64,000 bases of DNA from Rhizobium johnstonii 3841 (GCF_000009265.1 NC_008381.1:424136-488135); one strand, 5' to 3'; counted from the first letter of the stretch, positions 27,129 to 36,079 are shown. The notes: a model not told the origin generated them from the sequence alone. Numbers and translations: made by a program.

Positions 27129-27562
27129 GACTGGAGCTCGATTTCGAACAGAGGATCACCGAAGCCGACCAGCGCACCAGGCTCGGCGATCAGCCTGGTC
27201 AAAATACCGGAACGGCCGGCGCGAAGAGGAAGCAGGATATGCCCTACCCCGACAAAGCCGACGATATCCGCATCGGATACGGAGCGCGGCAGTTTTTGCG
27301 GCGCGGCGGAAGCGGCCGGGTGCTCGACGCAGAAGCGGCCGGCCATCGGCGCCTTTACGACGGCGGATGCGGAGCCGGGAGCCAAACCGGGAGCACGGGG
27401 CGTCGCTTCGGTCGAGCTGATCCGGGCGCCGCCTTTTCCGGCAACGACGATGCGAAGCTGTCCGTCCGGCTGGGAAATTTCGAGACCGTTCACGCCCGCG
27501 GCCGTCAACGCCTCGGTGAGGAATGCGATGGTCGCCGGATCGCTGAGATCGATCGCGCTCAT
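27125..27562 (-). CDS. Biotin-carrier-like protein lacking the biotinylation site
   Basis: 145 residues. The N-terminal part (PATIAFLTEALTAAGVNGLEI) and the C-terminal lipoyl/biotinyl fold (VKAPMAGRFCVEHP... PGALVGFGDPLFEIE) match acetyl-CoA carboxylase carrier proteins. The expected EAMKM biotin motif is missing: at that place the sequence reads HILLPLRAGRSG and there is no Lys after residue 90. I start at 27562, giving an ATGA overlap with the carboxylase gene. It sits between the biotin carboxylase and PxpB, so it may be a structural subunit or a decayed duplicate of the true carrier at 28944. Confidence 0.8.
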   Translation of the reverse strand: MSAIDLSDPATIAFLTEALTAAGVNGLEISQPDGQLRIVVAGKGGARISSTEATPRAPGLAPGSASAVVKAPMAGRFCVEHPAASAAPQKLPRSVSDADIVGFVGVGHILLPLRAGRSGILTRLIAEPGALVGFGDPLFEIELQS

Positions 27563-28944
27563 GCCGCCCTCCGCAGCTTCAGCCATTGTTCGAGATAGTG
27601 AATGTCAGTCTCGCCGCGCGCGAATGCGCCGTCCTCGAACAGGGCGCGCAGGAAGGAGATATTGGTGGAAATTCCCTCGACCTCAGTGCCGGCAAGCGCT
27701 TCGCGCATTCTTGTCATCGCTTCGGCTCGCGTCGGCGCATGGACGATCAGTTTGGCGATCAGCGAATCGTAATAGGGCGAGACCTTGTAGCCGGCATGAA
27801 TATGCGTATCGACACGCATGCCCGGTCCCGCCGGCAAAGCCAGGTGGGTGACGACACCCGCCGACGGCAGGAAGGTTTCCGGGTCCTCGGCGTTGATGCG
27901 GCATTCGAAGGAATGGCCTTCGCATGTCACATCGCCTTGGGTGAGATCCAAAACGTGACCCTGAGCCGCCCTTATCTGCGCCTGGACGATATCGACGCCG
28001 CTCGTCATTTCGGTGACGGGATGTTCGACCTGGAGTCGCGTGTTCATCTCGATGAAATAGAAGGCGCCGTCCTCATAGAGGAATTCGAAGGTTCCGACCC
28101 CCCGGTAGCCGATTTGAAGGCAGGCCTGCACGCAGGCCATACCCACCGGCTGGATGATATCGGGCGCAATTCCCGCCGCCGGCGCCTCCTCCACCACTTT
28201 CTGATGGCGGCGCTGCATCGAGCAATCCCGGTGTCCCAGCCACACGGCATTGCCGTGATCGTCGCAAATAACCTGGATCTCGATGTGGCGCGGATGCTCT
28301 AAGAATTTCTCCATGTAGAGCGAGGGTGAGCCGAAGGCCTTGCGGGCCTCTTCCCGCGTCAGCGCAATTGCTTCATGCAGCAAATCGGCCTTTGGCACGA
28401 CGCGCATGCCGCGTCCGCCACCGCCGCCTGACGCCTTGACGATGACGGGATATCCGATTTCCAGCGCTATGCGCTCGATCGTGGCGGCGTCATCGGGCAG
28501 CGCGGTGTCCGGACCGGGAACGCAGGGTACGCCGGCTGCCATCATCGCCCGCTTTGCCGAGATCTTGTCGCCCATGATGGCAATCGATGAAGCGGTCGGA
28601 CCGATGAAGATCAGACCGGCCTTTTCGACGGCGTCGGCGAAGGCGGCGTTTTCCGACAGAAAACCGTAACCCGGATGGATGGCGCCTGCACCGGCGAGAC
28701 GCGCCGCCAGAAGGATGGCATCCTGATTGAGGTAGCTCTTGGCAGCACTCGACGGACCGATGCTGAGAAAGCTGTCGGCGGCGCTGCCGTAAGGCGCTTC
28801 CCTGTCTGCCTCGGAGCAGATGGCGACAGTCTTCAAACCGAGCTCGCGGCAGGCGCGCTGAATCCGGACTGCGATCTCGCCGCGATTGGCGATCAGAACG
28901 GTGTCGAAGCGGCCGGTCGCAGACTGTTCAGGCGTTTCCAGCAT
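27559..28944 (-). CDS. Biotin carboxylase (AccC-like)
   Basis: 461 residues (E. coli AccC 449). ATP-grasp enzyme with N-terminal VLIANRGEIAVRIQRACRE, glycine-rich ASGGGGGRGMRVV near 170, MEKFLEHPRHIEIQV, the catalytic HRDCSMQRRHQKVVEEAPA and EMNTRLQVEHPVTE. It carboxylates the biotin of a carrier using bicarbonate and ATP. No acetyl-CoA or propionyl-CoA carboxyltransferase subunit is present in the window; the only carboxyltransferase-like partners are PxpB and PxpC in the same operon. Confidence 0.92.
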   Translation of the reverse strand: MLETPEQSATGRFDTVLIANRGEIAVRIQRACRELGLKTVAICSEADREAPYGSAADSFLSIGPSSAAKSYLNQDAILLAARLAGAGAIHPGYGFLSENAAFADAVEKAGLIFIGPTASSIAIMGDKISAKRAMMAAGVPCVPGPDTALPDDAATIERIALEIGYPVIVKASGGGGGRGMRVVPKADLLHEAIALTREEARKAFGSPSLYMEKFLEHPRHIEIQVICDDHGNAVWLGHRDCSMQRRHQKVVEEAPAAGIAPDIIQPVGMACVQACLQIGYRGVGTFEFLYEDGAFYFIEMNTRLQVEHPVTEMTSGVDIVQAQIRAAQGHVLDLTQGDVTCEGHSFECRINAEDPETFLPSAGVVTHLALPAGPGMRVDTHIHAGYKVSPYYDSLIAKLIVHAPTRAEAMTRMREALAGTEVEGISTNISFLRALFEDGAFARGETDIHYLEQWLKLRRAA

Positions 28945-29387
28945 CAGGCAATCTCCGCCAGCAGATCGCCGGTCTCGACCTCGCCGTCGTCGATTTCGGT
29001 GAGGCGCGTAATGCGCCCTGACCGCGGCGCGGCGATCGTGTTGAAGACCTTCATCGCCTCGATGATGAAAAGGGTCTGCCCCTCTTCCACGTCGTCACCG
29101 ATCGCGACGAACGGCGGTTCCCCTGGCGCCGGGGTCCGGTGCAGAACGCCGAAGACCGGCGCCTTCACCGCATAGGAAGTTTTCTCGAGCCTCGACGACG
29201 CGTCGGAGCCGGCATCATCGGCAAAGCTCGTCGTCAATCCTGCCTTTTGCGCGGGCTCGGCAGCAGCCTCCTGATCCGGAGACGTGCGGAAAATCCGAAC
29301 CGTCACGTCCTTTTCCGTCACGCTCAGCTCGGTAATGTTCGATCGTCCGACAAAGTCGATCAGCGTCTTGATCTTCGAGAGGTCCAT
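28944..29387 (-). CDS. Biotin carboxyl carrier protein (AccB-like)
   Basis: 147 residues. N-terminal helix (MDLSKIKTLIDFVGRSNITELSV in part), Ala-rich linker, C-terminal biotinyl domain with the modified Lys113 in FIIEAMKVFNTI; the motif reads AMKV instead of the usual AMKM. Overlaps the biotin carboxylase start by one base (TGATG). First gene of the operon. Separate from the housekeeping accB expected on the chromosome. Confidence 0.9.
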   Translation of the reverse strand: MDLSKIKTLIDFVGRSNITELSVTEKDVTVRIFRTSPDQEAAAEPAQKAGLTTSFADDAGSDASSRLEKTSYAVKAPVFGVLHRTPAPGEPPFVAIGDDVEEGQTLFIIEAMKVFNTIAAPRSGRITRLTEIDDGEVETGDLLAEIA

Positions 29388-29575
29388 GTGCGTGCTCGGA
29401 ATTTCAAATTCGACCGCGCATAGCTGAAGTTTCAGATCGCCCGGCGTTGTGATTTTCGTAGCACGACGCGCCGACTGATGGGGTCAGACGAAGTTTTGAT
29501 GGAGGGCAATTCGCACCCAGTGGGGCATCTCGCCGAGCGCTTGCGAATTTCCCTCGACGGCAGCCGGCGTCATCG

Positions 29576-30646
29576 TCAGCTCTTCGGAGAGCCGACGCTC
29601 TCCCGCAAGATCAGGCTGCTGCGGATGACGGTGCGAACCGTCGCCGTAGTCTGCCTCTGGTCAATGGCGTCGAGCAGGAGATCCACCGCCGCGCGCCCCA
29701 TCTCTTCCACCGGCTGTTTGATCGTCGAGAGCGGCGGCGAGCAGAATTCGCAGACCGGGGAGCCGTCGAAGGAGACGACGGACAGATCACCGGGAATGCT
29801 TAGGCCCGTCCGCTGGATACGGCTGACAAATGAAATGGCCATGTCGTCGCTGGTCGCGATGACGGCTGTCGGTTTTTCCGTCAACTCGGCGAAATCATCC
29901 GCCGCCTGGACACCAATGTCGAAGCCGTGCTGATAGTCGAGATGGCCGCCCGAGCGATGCACCAAGTCCTCGGACAATCCTGCCGCGTCGAGCGCCTCGA
30001 GCACGCCGCCGTAACGCTCGACATCGTGATAATTGCCTTCAGGCCCTGCCAGATAGAAGAACCGTCGATGACCCAATCGGATCAGTTCGGCCGTGACGTC
30101 GCGCACGGCCTCGCGGTCGTTGGTCACGACGCTCTGCAGGCCGGCATCGCTCATGTCGAGCAGCATCGAGACGATCGGCAGGCCGGAATTGGCCAGCGAG
30201 CGCCCGTCGACCTCCGGCAGCTTCGACGACAGGATGATCGCCCCGCGCACGCTGCCGCCAAAGGCGAGGTCGAGAATATGCCGTTCGGAAACTTCGTCGC
30301 GATCGAGGTTGGCGATCATCAGGTTGTAGCCGCCCTGGATCAGCGATTTATTGATACTCTGCAGCACCTGCGGGATGACCTGGGAGGCGCCGTAGTAGAG
30401 CGATCCCGGCAGAATGATCATGATGATGTTGGATTTGCCGACCCTGAGACCGCGCGCCATGGCGTTCGGCGTATAGCCCAGTTGCCGGGCCGCGGCATTG
30501 ATCTTGGCGCGCGTCTTCTCGTTGACCCGCCCGGGATTGGCGAGCGCCCGGCTGACTGTTGAGATCGCAACGCCGGCGAGCCGCGCGACATCGGCCATCA
30601 ATGCACCCGATGGCTCCTCTCCCACCACATCCTTGTTTTTGTTCAT
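29576..30646 (-). CDS. LacI-family transcriptional regulator
   Basis: 356 residues. N-terminal helix-turn-helix (ADVARLAGVAISTVSRALANPGRVNEKTR seen as LAGVAISTVSRAL) and a periplasmic-binding-like effector domain from about 75 (NIIMIILPGSLYYGASQVIP). GGGAGA precedes the ATG. Divergent from the isomerase-sugar importer-GMC operon; two LacI-type operators lie between, so it is very probably that operon's repressor with a sugar-like inducer. Confidence 0.92.
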   Translation of the reverse strand: MNKNKDVVGEEPSGALMADVARLAGVAISTVSRALANPGRVNEKTRAKINAAARQLGYTPNAMARGLRVGKSNIIMIILPGSLYYGASQVIPQVLQSINKSLIQGGYNLMIANLDRDEVSERHILDLAFGGSVRGAIILSSKLPEVDGRSLANSGLPIVSMLLDMSDAGLQSVVTNDREAVRDVTAELIRLGHRRFFYLAGPEGNYHDVERYGGVLEALDAAGLSEDLVHRSGGHLDYQHGFDIGVQAADDFAELTEKPTAVIATSDDMAISFVSRIQRTGLSIPGDLSVVSFDGSPVCEFCSPPLSTIKQPVEEMGRAAVDLLLDAIDQRQTTATVRTVIRSSLILRESVGSPKS

Positions 30647-30703
30647 GTTTACTTCGGTCTCCCGGATGCTTCGATTTGCAACTCTAAGGCAGGCGGCGAT
30701 TTA

Positions 30704-30719
30704 TAGCAAACGTTTGCCA
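30704..30719. promoter_or_regulatory. LacI-type operator 1
   Basis: TAGCAAACGTTTGCCA, a near-perfect palindrome centred on CG (one mismatched pair), matching the LacI/GalR consensus core AAACGTTT. Lies 58 bp upstream of the LacI-family gene start. Confidence 0.75.
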
Positions 30720-30761
30720 AAAATCGCTTGCTTAAAAAACCGGCTTGGCTATTATCTAGCC

Positions 30762-30779
30762 ATGGCAAACGATTGCCAT
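30762..30779. promoter_or_regulatory. LacI-type operator 2
   Basis: ATGGCAAACGATTGCCAT, 18-bp palindrome centred on CG with one mismatched pair, 58 bp from operator 1 (centre to centre about 59 bp). Two operators spaced by five to six helical turns allow looping repression of both divergent promoters. Confidence 0.75.
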
Positions 30780-30868
30780 TTCTTAATGCGTTGAAAATCC
30801 ATGGCTTATTGGATGCGGAATGGCTGTTCCGCACGCGGGTAGGTCATGCCTCGAGAAATGGACAGGTT

Positions 30869-31822
30869 ATGGCTACTGGCGACAGGCTGCGCTTCGGCGT
30901 CGATCTCGTGACATTCTTTCATCCCGGCTTCTGGGGCGTCGACAGCCATGATGCGATCGTCGACTATGCCCGCGCCGAAGCCCGTGCCTTCTGGGACAAG
31001 ATTCTCGACAGCGTCCAGGCCTCCGGCGTCACCGGCGTCGAGTTGACCTTCTCTCCCTTCAACTGGCAGGACGCGATCAAGACCTACGGTTCCGTCGACG
31101 CCTTCGCAGCCGAGCTGGCAAGACGGGGCTTGACGCTGTGCAGCGGCTTCTTCGCGGAACTGGAGGCGGCCGGTGACTTTGCCCAGCCCGAGGCCCAGCG
31201 CGCGCTGATCGACAAGGCGGAACGATATGCCGATTTCCTGAAAGCCTGCGGCAGCGACATCATGGTGATCGGCGCGCCCTTACGCCAGACGCTCGGCGCC
31301 CAGCCGGTGCAGTTCTACGATTTCGACCGCGCCAAGGTGATCGCCGATTTCCTGAACCGGCTCGGCGCGACCCTCTTTGCCAGGGGCGTGCGGCTTGCGC
31401 TGCACACCGAGGCGCATTCGATCTTTGCCGCCGCGCGCGATGTCGATCTGATGATGCTGCTCACCGATCCGGCCTATGTGCACATGTGCCCGGACACGGC
31501 CCATATCATTGTTGCCGGCTCCGATCCAATCCAGCTCGTCGATCGCCATCACGAGCGCATGATCATCGCTCATTGGAAGGATGCGATCGGCCCCATGCCC
31601 GCCGATACCCCGATCGACAAGCACATCCATGAACGCCACCAGCCCTATTTCTGCAGCTTCGGCCTTGGACGGGTCGATTGGCCGGCCTGGATCCGGCTGC
31701 TGCGCGACCGGGCCTATGAAGGCTGGGCGATCCTCGAACTCGATGCCGCGCCCGATCCCGTCCGCGACATCGCCAACGGGCTCACGCTCGTCCGGCAGGC
31801 GCTCCTGCCGATCTATCGCTGA
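30869..31822 (+). CDS. Sugar-phosphate isomerase/epimerase family TIM-barrel enzyme
   Basis: 317 residues, AP_endonuc_2/xylose-isomerase-like barrel. Metal-binding residues are recognisable: Glu in GVELTFSPF near 58, Glu in ALHTEAHS near 178, Asp and His in CPDTAHI near 213-216, His in AHWKDA near 237 and Glu in AILELD near 290. I start at the ATG at 30869; the longer frame runs through the operator region. Members isomerise or epimerise keto-sugars, and some cleave 3-keto-glycosides. First gene of the importer operon. Confidence 0.82.
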   Translation: MATGDRLRFGVDLVTFFHPGFWGVDSHDAIVDYARAEARAFWDKILDSVQASGVTGVELTFSPFNWQDAIKTYGSVDAFAAELARRGLTLCSGFFAELEAAGDFAQPEAQRALIDKAERYADFLKACGSDIMVIGAPLRQTLGAQPVQFYDFDRAKVIADFLNRLGATLFARGVRLALHTEAHSIFAAARDVDLMMLLTDPAYVHMCPDTAHIIVAGSDPIQLVDRHHERMIIAHWKDAIGPMPADTPIDKHIHERHQPYFCSFGLGRVDWPAWIRLLRDRAYEGWAILELDAAPDPVRDIANGLTLVRQALLPIYR

Positions 31823-31882
31823 CAGTCATTTCCCGAGACAACAAAACGCCCCGCAAAGAGGGCATTTTCAAGAGGTGGAACA

Positions 31883-33115
31883 ATGAAGAACATGATGAAA
31901 CTTTTTCTTGCCGGCGTGGCATTCGCCGGTCTCTTCGCCTCGGCGCATGCCGAGGACAAGCCGACGATCGAGATCATGTCGTCCTGGACGTCGGGCGGCG
32001 AAGCGGCAGCCCTCAACGTTATCAAGACCGAGTTCGAAAAGCGTGGCGGCGTCTGGAAGGATTCCTCGATCGCCGGTTTCGGCGCGGCCGATGCCGCCTT
32101 CCAGAACCGGGTCGTCGCCGGTGACGCGCCGGGCGCCAAGCAGGGCGTCATCGGTCTCGCTGCGGCAGATTTCATCAACCAGGGCCTGTTCAATCCGATC
32201 GACGACGTGGCCGCTGCCGGCAAATGGGCCGATGCTCTGCCGAAATCGATCCATGATCTCATCACCTATGACGGCAAGGTCTATCTCTCGCCGACCGGGG
32301 CCCATGGTGAAAGCTGGATCTTCTATTCGAAGGAAGCCTTCGAGAAGGCCGGCATTTCGCAAGAGCCCAAGACCTGGGACGAGCTCTTTGCCGATCTCGA
32401 CAAGATGAAGGCTGCCGGCATCGTTCCGGTCGCCTGGGGCGGCCAGCCCTGGCAGCAGTCCAAGGTCTTCAATATGATCCTGCTCTCGCAGGTCGGGATC
32501 GACGGCTTCCTGAAGATCTATGTCGACAAGGACAAGAGCCAGGCCTCTGTCGAGGGTGTGAAGAAGACCCTTGAAATCCTCGGCAAGCTGCGCGGTTATG
32601 TCGATGCGGGTGCTGCCGGGCGCAACTGGAACGACGCGACCGCCATGCTGATCACCGCCAAAGCCGGCGTGCAGTTCATGGGCGACTGGGCCAAGGGTGA
32701 GTTCACCGTTGCCGGCAAGGAGCCGGGCAAGGATTATGGCTGCATGATCGTGCCGGAGTCGAAGGGCATGGTTTACATCGCCGACTCCCTCTGGTTCCCC
32801 AAGACCGGCAATGCCGAGACCGACAAGGCGCAGAAACTTCTCGCCGAAGTCGTCATGGATCCGGCCGTCCAGGTCGAATTCGCCCTCAAGAAGGGTTCGG
32901 TTCCGATGCGCTCCGACGTTGACAAGTCGAAACTGGACGTCTGCGCCCAGAAGGGTGTCGAGCTGATGGCCGCGGGTGCGATCGTACCGGATCAGGCGAT
33001 CGTGCTGACGCCGCAGCAGGTTGGCGCGCTCGACGACTTCGTCGACGAATACTGGAGCGGCGGCTCGGACGATACGGCCTCCGCGGCCGAGAATTTCTTC
33101 GCCATCTTCGAGTAG
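31883..33115 (+). CDS. CUT1-type sugar ABC transporter substrate-binding protein
   Basis: 410 residues, SBP_bac_1 type. Signal peptide about 1-22 (LFLAGVAFAGLFASAHA), then IEIMSSWTSGGEAAALNVIK, GDAPGAKQGVIGL and SWIFYSKEAFEKAGI. AGAGGTGG lies before the ATG. Related to binding proteins for disaccharides and oligosaccharides. The following 11-bp hairpin probably stabilises this message, giving extra binding protein relative to permeases. Confidence 0.92.
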   Translation: MKNMMKLFLAGVAFAGLFASAHAEDKPTIEIMSSWTSGGEAAALNVIKTEFEKRGGVWKDSSIAGFGAADAAFQNRVVAGDAPGAKQGVIGLAAADFINQGLFNPIDDVAAAGKWADALPKSIHDLITYDGKVYLSPTGAHGESWIFYSKEAFEKAGISQEPKTWDELFADLDKMKAAGIVPVAWGGQPWQQSKVFNMILLSQVGIDGFLKIYVDKDKSQASVEGVKKTLEILGKLRGYVDAGAAGRNWNDATAMLITAKAGVQFMGDWAKGEFTVAGKEPGKDYGCMIVPESKGMVYIADSLWFPKTGNAETDKAQKLLAEVVMDPAVQVEFALKKGSVPMRSDVDKSKLDVCAQKGVELMAAGAIVPDQAIVLTPQQVGALDDFVDEYWSGGSDDTASAAENFFAIFE

Positions 33116-33123
33116 GATAGCGC

Positions 33124-33154
33124 CTGTGGCGTCGGCCTGATGTCGACGCCACAG
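33124..33154 (+). terminator. Intra-operon hairpin after the binding-protein gene
   Basis: Perfect 11-bp stem CTGTGGCGTCG / CGACGCCACAG with a nine-base loop, starting 8 bp after the binding-protein stop. No T-run follows, and the operon continues, so this is more likely an mRNA-stabilising or partial attenuation hairpin than a full terminator. Confidence 0.7.
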
Positions 33155-33217
33155 CTGCCGGCCGCCGCCTCGCGCGGCGGTGCGAGCCCTGCTTTCCACC
33201 CGTCAACGAGCCGGCCG

Positions 33218-34105
33218 ATGTCCATCAAACGCAAGCCCAATCTTTCCGCGACCATCGCCCTTTTGCCGACATGGTTCGTCGCCCTCGTGGTCTTCATCGG
33301 CACCATGGCCTGGTCGATCCGCCTGTCCTTCACCAATTCCACGCTTTTTCCGTCCTCGACCTATGTCGGCTTGGCGCAGTATTCGAAGCTCTTCTCTTCC
33401 GCCAAATGGCTGGCATCGCTGCAAAACGTGTTGATCTTCGGTGTCCTTTACGTCGCAGGCTGTTTGCTGCTCGGCTTTCTGCTCGCCGCGGCGCTCGATC
33501 GCAAGATCCGCTTCGAAAGCGCCTTCAGGACCATATTCCTCTATCCCTACGCCATGTCCTTCGTGGTGACCGGGCTGATCTGGCAATGGATGCTCAATCC
33601 GACGCTCGGCATCCAGGCAAGCGTGCGTTCGCTCGGTTGGGAAAGCTTCGTCCTCGACTGGGTGGTCAATCGCGACATGGCGATCTATGCGCTGGTGCTT
33701 GCCGGCGTGTGGCAGGGTGCGGGGCTCGTCATGGTCATTGCGCTTGCCGGCATGCGTGGCATCGAAGGCGAGCAATGGAAGGCGGCGCGGATCGACGGCA
33801 TTCCCGTCTGGCGGATCTATGTCTCGATCATCCTGCCCCAGCTCGGACCGGCGCTGGCCGCGGCCGGCATGCTGCTCGCCATGGGCGTGATCAAGACCTA
33901 TGACATCGTCGTCGCCATGACCAATGGCGGCCCCGGCAATGCGACGGAGGTGCCGGCGAAATTCATCATGGACAATCTGTTCGGGCGCCAGAACCTCGGC
34001 CTCGCCACGGCCGGTGCGACGGTGCTTGTCCTCGGCGTGATCATCGCAGTCGCCCCGTTCCGCTACATCATGCACATGCGTGAAAAAGCAAAGGGGGCTG
34101 CGTGA
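33218..34105 (+). CDS. CUT1-type sugar ABC transporter permease (MalF-like)
   Basis: 295-residue membrane protein with about six helices, family segment FRTIFLYPYAMSFVVTGLIWQWM and EAA loop EGEQWKAARIDGIPVWRIY. I start at 33218 (MSIKRK); an in-frame ATG at 33140 lies in the hairpin loop and would add a non-homologous 26-residue tail. The start is somewhat uncertain because no strong ribosome-binding site is visible at either. Confidence 0.88.
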   Translation: MSIKRKPNLSATIALLPTWFVALVVFIGTMAWSIRLSFTNSTLFPSSTYVGLAQYSKLFSSAKWLASLQNVLIFGVLYVAGCLLLGFLLAAALDRKIRFESAFRTIFLYPYAMSFVVTGLIWQWMLNPTLGIQASVRSLGWESFVLDWVVNRDMAIYALVLAGVWQGAGLVMVIALAGMRGIEGEQWKAARIDGIPVWRIYVSIILPQLGPALAAAGMLLAMGVIKTYDIVVAMTNGGPGNATEVPAKFIMDNLFGRQNLGLATAGATVLVLGVIIAVAPFRYIMHMREKAKGAA

Positions 34106-34989
34106 TGGCCCGTCCTCATCCGAACGGCCCGAAGCCGGCACAGATCACCGCCGGGCGCATCGGTCTCTATGCCTTCCTTTTCATCGCAGCACTTTTCTTC
34201 CTTCTGCCGCTCTACACCATGGTCGTCACCTCGTTGAAGTCCATGGACGAAATCCGGCTCGGGCAGATCTTTGCCCTGCCGGCCACGCTCGATTTCTCCG
34301 CCTGGGTGACCGCCTGGTCGGGCGCCTGCATGGGAACCGTCTGCGTCGGCATTCGCAGCGGCTTCTGGAATTCGGTGGCGATCACCCTCCCCTCGGTCGC
34401 GCTCTCGGTCTTCATCGGCGCCGTCAATGGCTATGCGCTGTCGCTCTGGCGGCCGCGCGGGGCAAATCTGCTCTTCGGCCTGCTGATGGCCGGTGGCCTG
34501 ATCCCCTACCAGATCTTCCTCTATCCGATGGTCCGGGCGATGGCGAATATCGATCTCTACAATTCGCTCGCCGGTATCGTTCTCGTGCATGTCATCTTCG
34601 GCCTGCCGCTGGTGACGCTGCTCTTCCGCAATTATTTCGTCAGCGTGCCGGAGGAGCTGTGCAAAGCGGCGCGCGTCGACGGCGCTGGCTTCTGGCGCAT
34701 CTTTTTCGAGATCATCCTGCCGATTGCCGTGCCGATGGTCGTGGTGGTCTCCATGCTGCAGTTCACCGGCATCTGGAACGACTTCCTGCTCGGTCTCGTC
34801 TTTGCCGGGCGCGACAACCTGCCGATGACCGTGCAGCTGAACAATATCGTCAACACCACGATGGGCGAGCGGACCTACAACGTGAACATGGCGGCGACGA
34901 TCCTCACCGCCATCGTTCCGCTTGCCATCTATTTCCTGTCCGGCCGCTGGTTCGTGCGCGGCATCGCGGCCGGCGCAGTCAAGGGGTAA
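34105..34989 (+). CDS. CUT1-type sugar ABC transporter permease (MalG-like)
   Basis: 294 residues, with N-terminal FLLPLYTMVVTSLKSMDEI and EAA loop EELCKAARVDGAGFWRIFF. The ATG at 34105 forms a TGATG overlap with the preceding stop and has AAAGGGGG upstream; a GTG three bases earlier is less likely. Pairs with the MalF-like permease. Confidence 0.9.
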   Translation: MARPHPNGPKPAQITAGRIGLYAFLFIAALFFLLPLYTMVVTSLKSMDEIRLGQIFALPATLDFSAWVTAWSGACMGTVCVGIRSGFWNSVAITLPSVALSVFIGAVNGYALSLWRPRGANLLFGLLMAGGLIPYQIFLYPMVRAMANIDLYNSLAGIVLVHVIFGLPLVTLLFRNYFVSVPEELCKAARVDGAGFWRIFFEIILPIAVPMVVVVSMLQFTGIWNDFLLGLVFAGRDNLPMTVQLNNIVNTTMGERTYNVNMAATILTAIVPLAIYFLSGRWFVRGIAAGAVKG

Positions 34990-34996
34990 CGCTTCC

Positions 34997-36079
34997 ATGC
35001 AATCTGCCGTCTCCGTCAAGGACCTGAAGATCGCCTATGGTGACCATACGGTGATCGAGAAGATGTCGATCGATATCGCGCCGCGAGAGTTCCTGGTGCT
35101 GCTCGGCCCTTCCGGCTGCGGCAAGTCCACGCTTCTGAATGCCATTGCCGGTCTCCAGGACATCACATCAGGCGAGGTCTGGATCTCGGGCAAGAATGTC
35201 AGCTGGGAGGAGCCGAAGGACCGCGGCATCGGCATGGTCTTCCAGTCCTATGCGCTCTATCCCCGGATGTCGGTCCGCAAGAACCTCTCCTTCGGCCTTC
35301 GCGTCGCACGCCTGCCGAAGGCCGAGATCGAGGCCCGTGTCGCCCGCACCGCCGCCCTCCTCCAGCTCGACAAGCTGCTCGATCGGCGTCCTGCCGAACT
35401 ATCGGGCGGCCAGCGCCAGCGTGTCGCCATCGGCCGGGCGCTGGTGCGTGAAGTGGATGTCTTCCTGTTCGACGAACCACTGTCGAACCTCGATGCCAAG
35501 CTGCGCAACGAATTGCGCGTCGAGATCAAGAAGCTGCACCAGCGCCTCGGCAATACGATGATCTACGTCACCCACGACCAGGTCGAGGCCCTGACGCTGG
35601 CCGACCGCATCGCCATCATGCGGGACGGCGTGATCCAGCAGCTTGCCTCGCCGGCAGAAATCTACCGCCGCCCAATCAATCTCTTCGTCGCCGGCTTCAT
35701 CGGCGCTCCGGCCATGAATTTCGTCGAGGGCCGGATCGAGCGCGGCAACGGCGCTCCGCTCTTCCAGAGCAAGGAGCTCACTGTCGATCTCTCCGGTTAT
35801 TCCTTCCGGTCGGACGCAGCGGAAGGACCGGCAACGCTCGGCTTTCGCCCGGAACACCTTGTGCTCGATGGCGCCACGAGCGGTCTGCCCACCATTCCGG
35901 GTCGCGTTTCCGTCGTCGAGCCGATGGGTTCGGACGCCGTTGTCTGGTTCGACTGGGCAGACCAGAGCCTCTCGCTCCGGCTCATGGGCGATGTCACCCT
36001 GCAGCCCGGCGATGCTCTGGCTCCCGGGCTCGATATCGCCAAGGCGTCCCTCTTCGGCGCTGACGGATCGCGGCTGTGA
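34997..36079 (+). CDS. Sugar ABC transporter ATP-binding protein (UgpC/MsmK-like)
   Basis: 360 residues. Walker A GPSGCGKST, Q-loop FQSYALYPRM, signature LSGGQRQR, Walker B VFLFDEPLSNLD, switch His in VTHDQ. The C-terminal 120 residues form the TOBE/OB domain (LGFRPEHL). Starts seven bases after the permease stop. Completes a full CUT1 importer in one operon. Confidence 0.93.
   Translation: MQSAVSVKDLKIAYGDHTVIEKMSIDIAPREFLVLLGPSGCGKSTLLNAIAGLQDITSGEVWISGKNVSWEEPKDRGIGMVFQSYALYPRMSVRKNLSFGLRVARLPKAEIEARVARTAALLQLDKLLDRRPAELSGGQRQRVAIGRALVREVDVFLFDEPLSNLDAKLRNELRVEIKKLHQRLGNTMIYVTHDQVEALTLADRIAIMRDGVIQQLASPAEIYRRPINLFVAGFIGAPAMNFVEGRIERGNGAPLFQSKELTVDLSGYSFRSDAAEGPATLGFRPEHLVLDGATSGLPTIPGRVSVVEPMGSDAVVWFDWADQSLSLRLMGDVTLQPGDALAPGLDIAKASLFGADGSRL

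Noticed and set aside
33203..34141. Minus-strand frame opposite the MalF-like permease
   Set aside because: Same charged antisense composition; no ribosome-binding site or homology.
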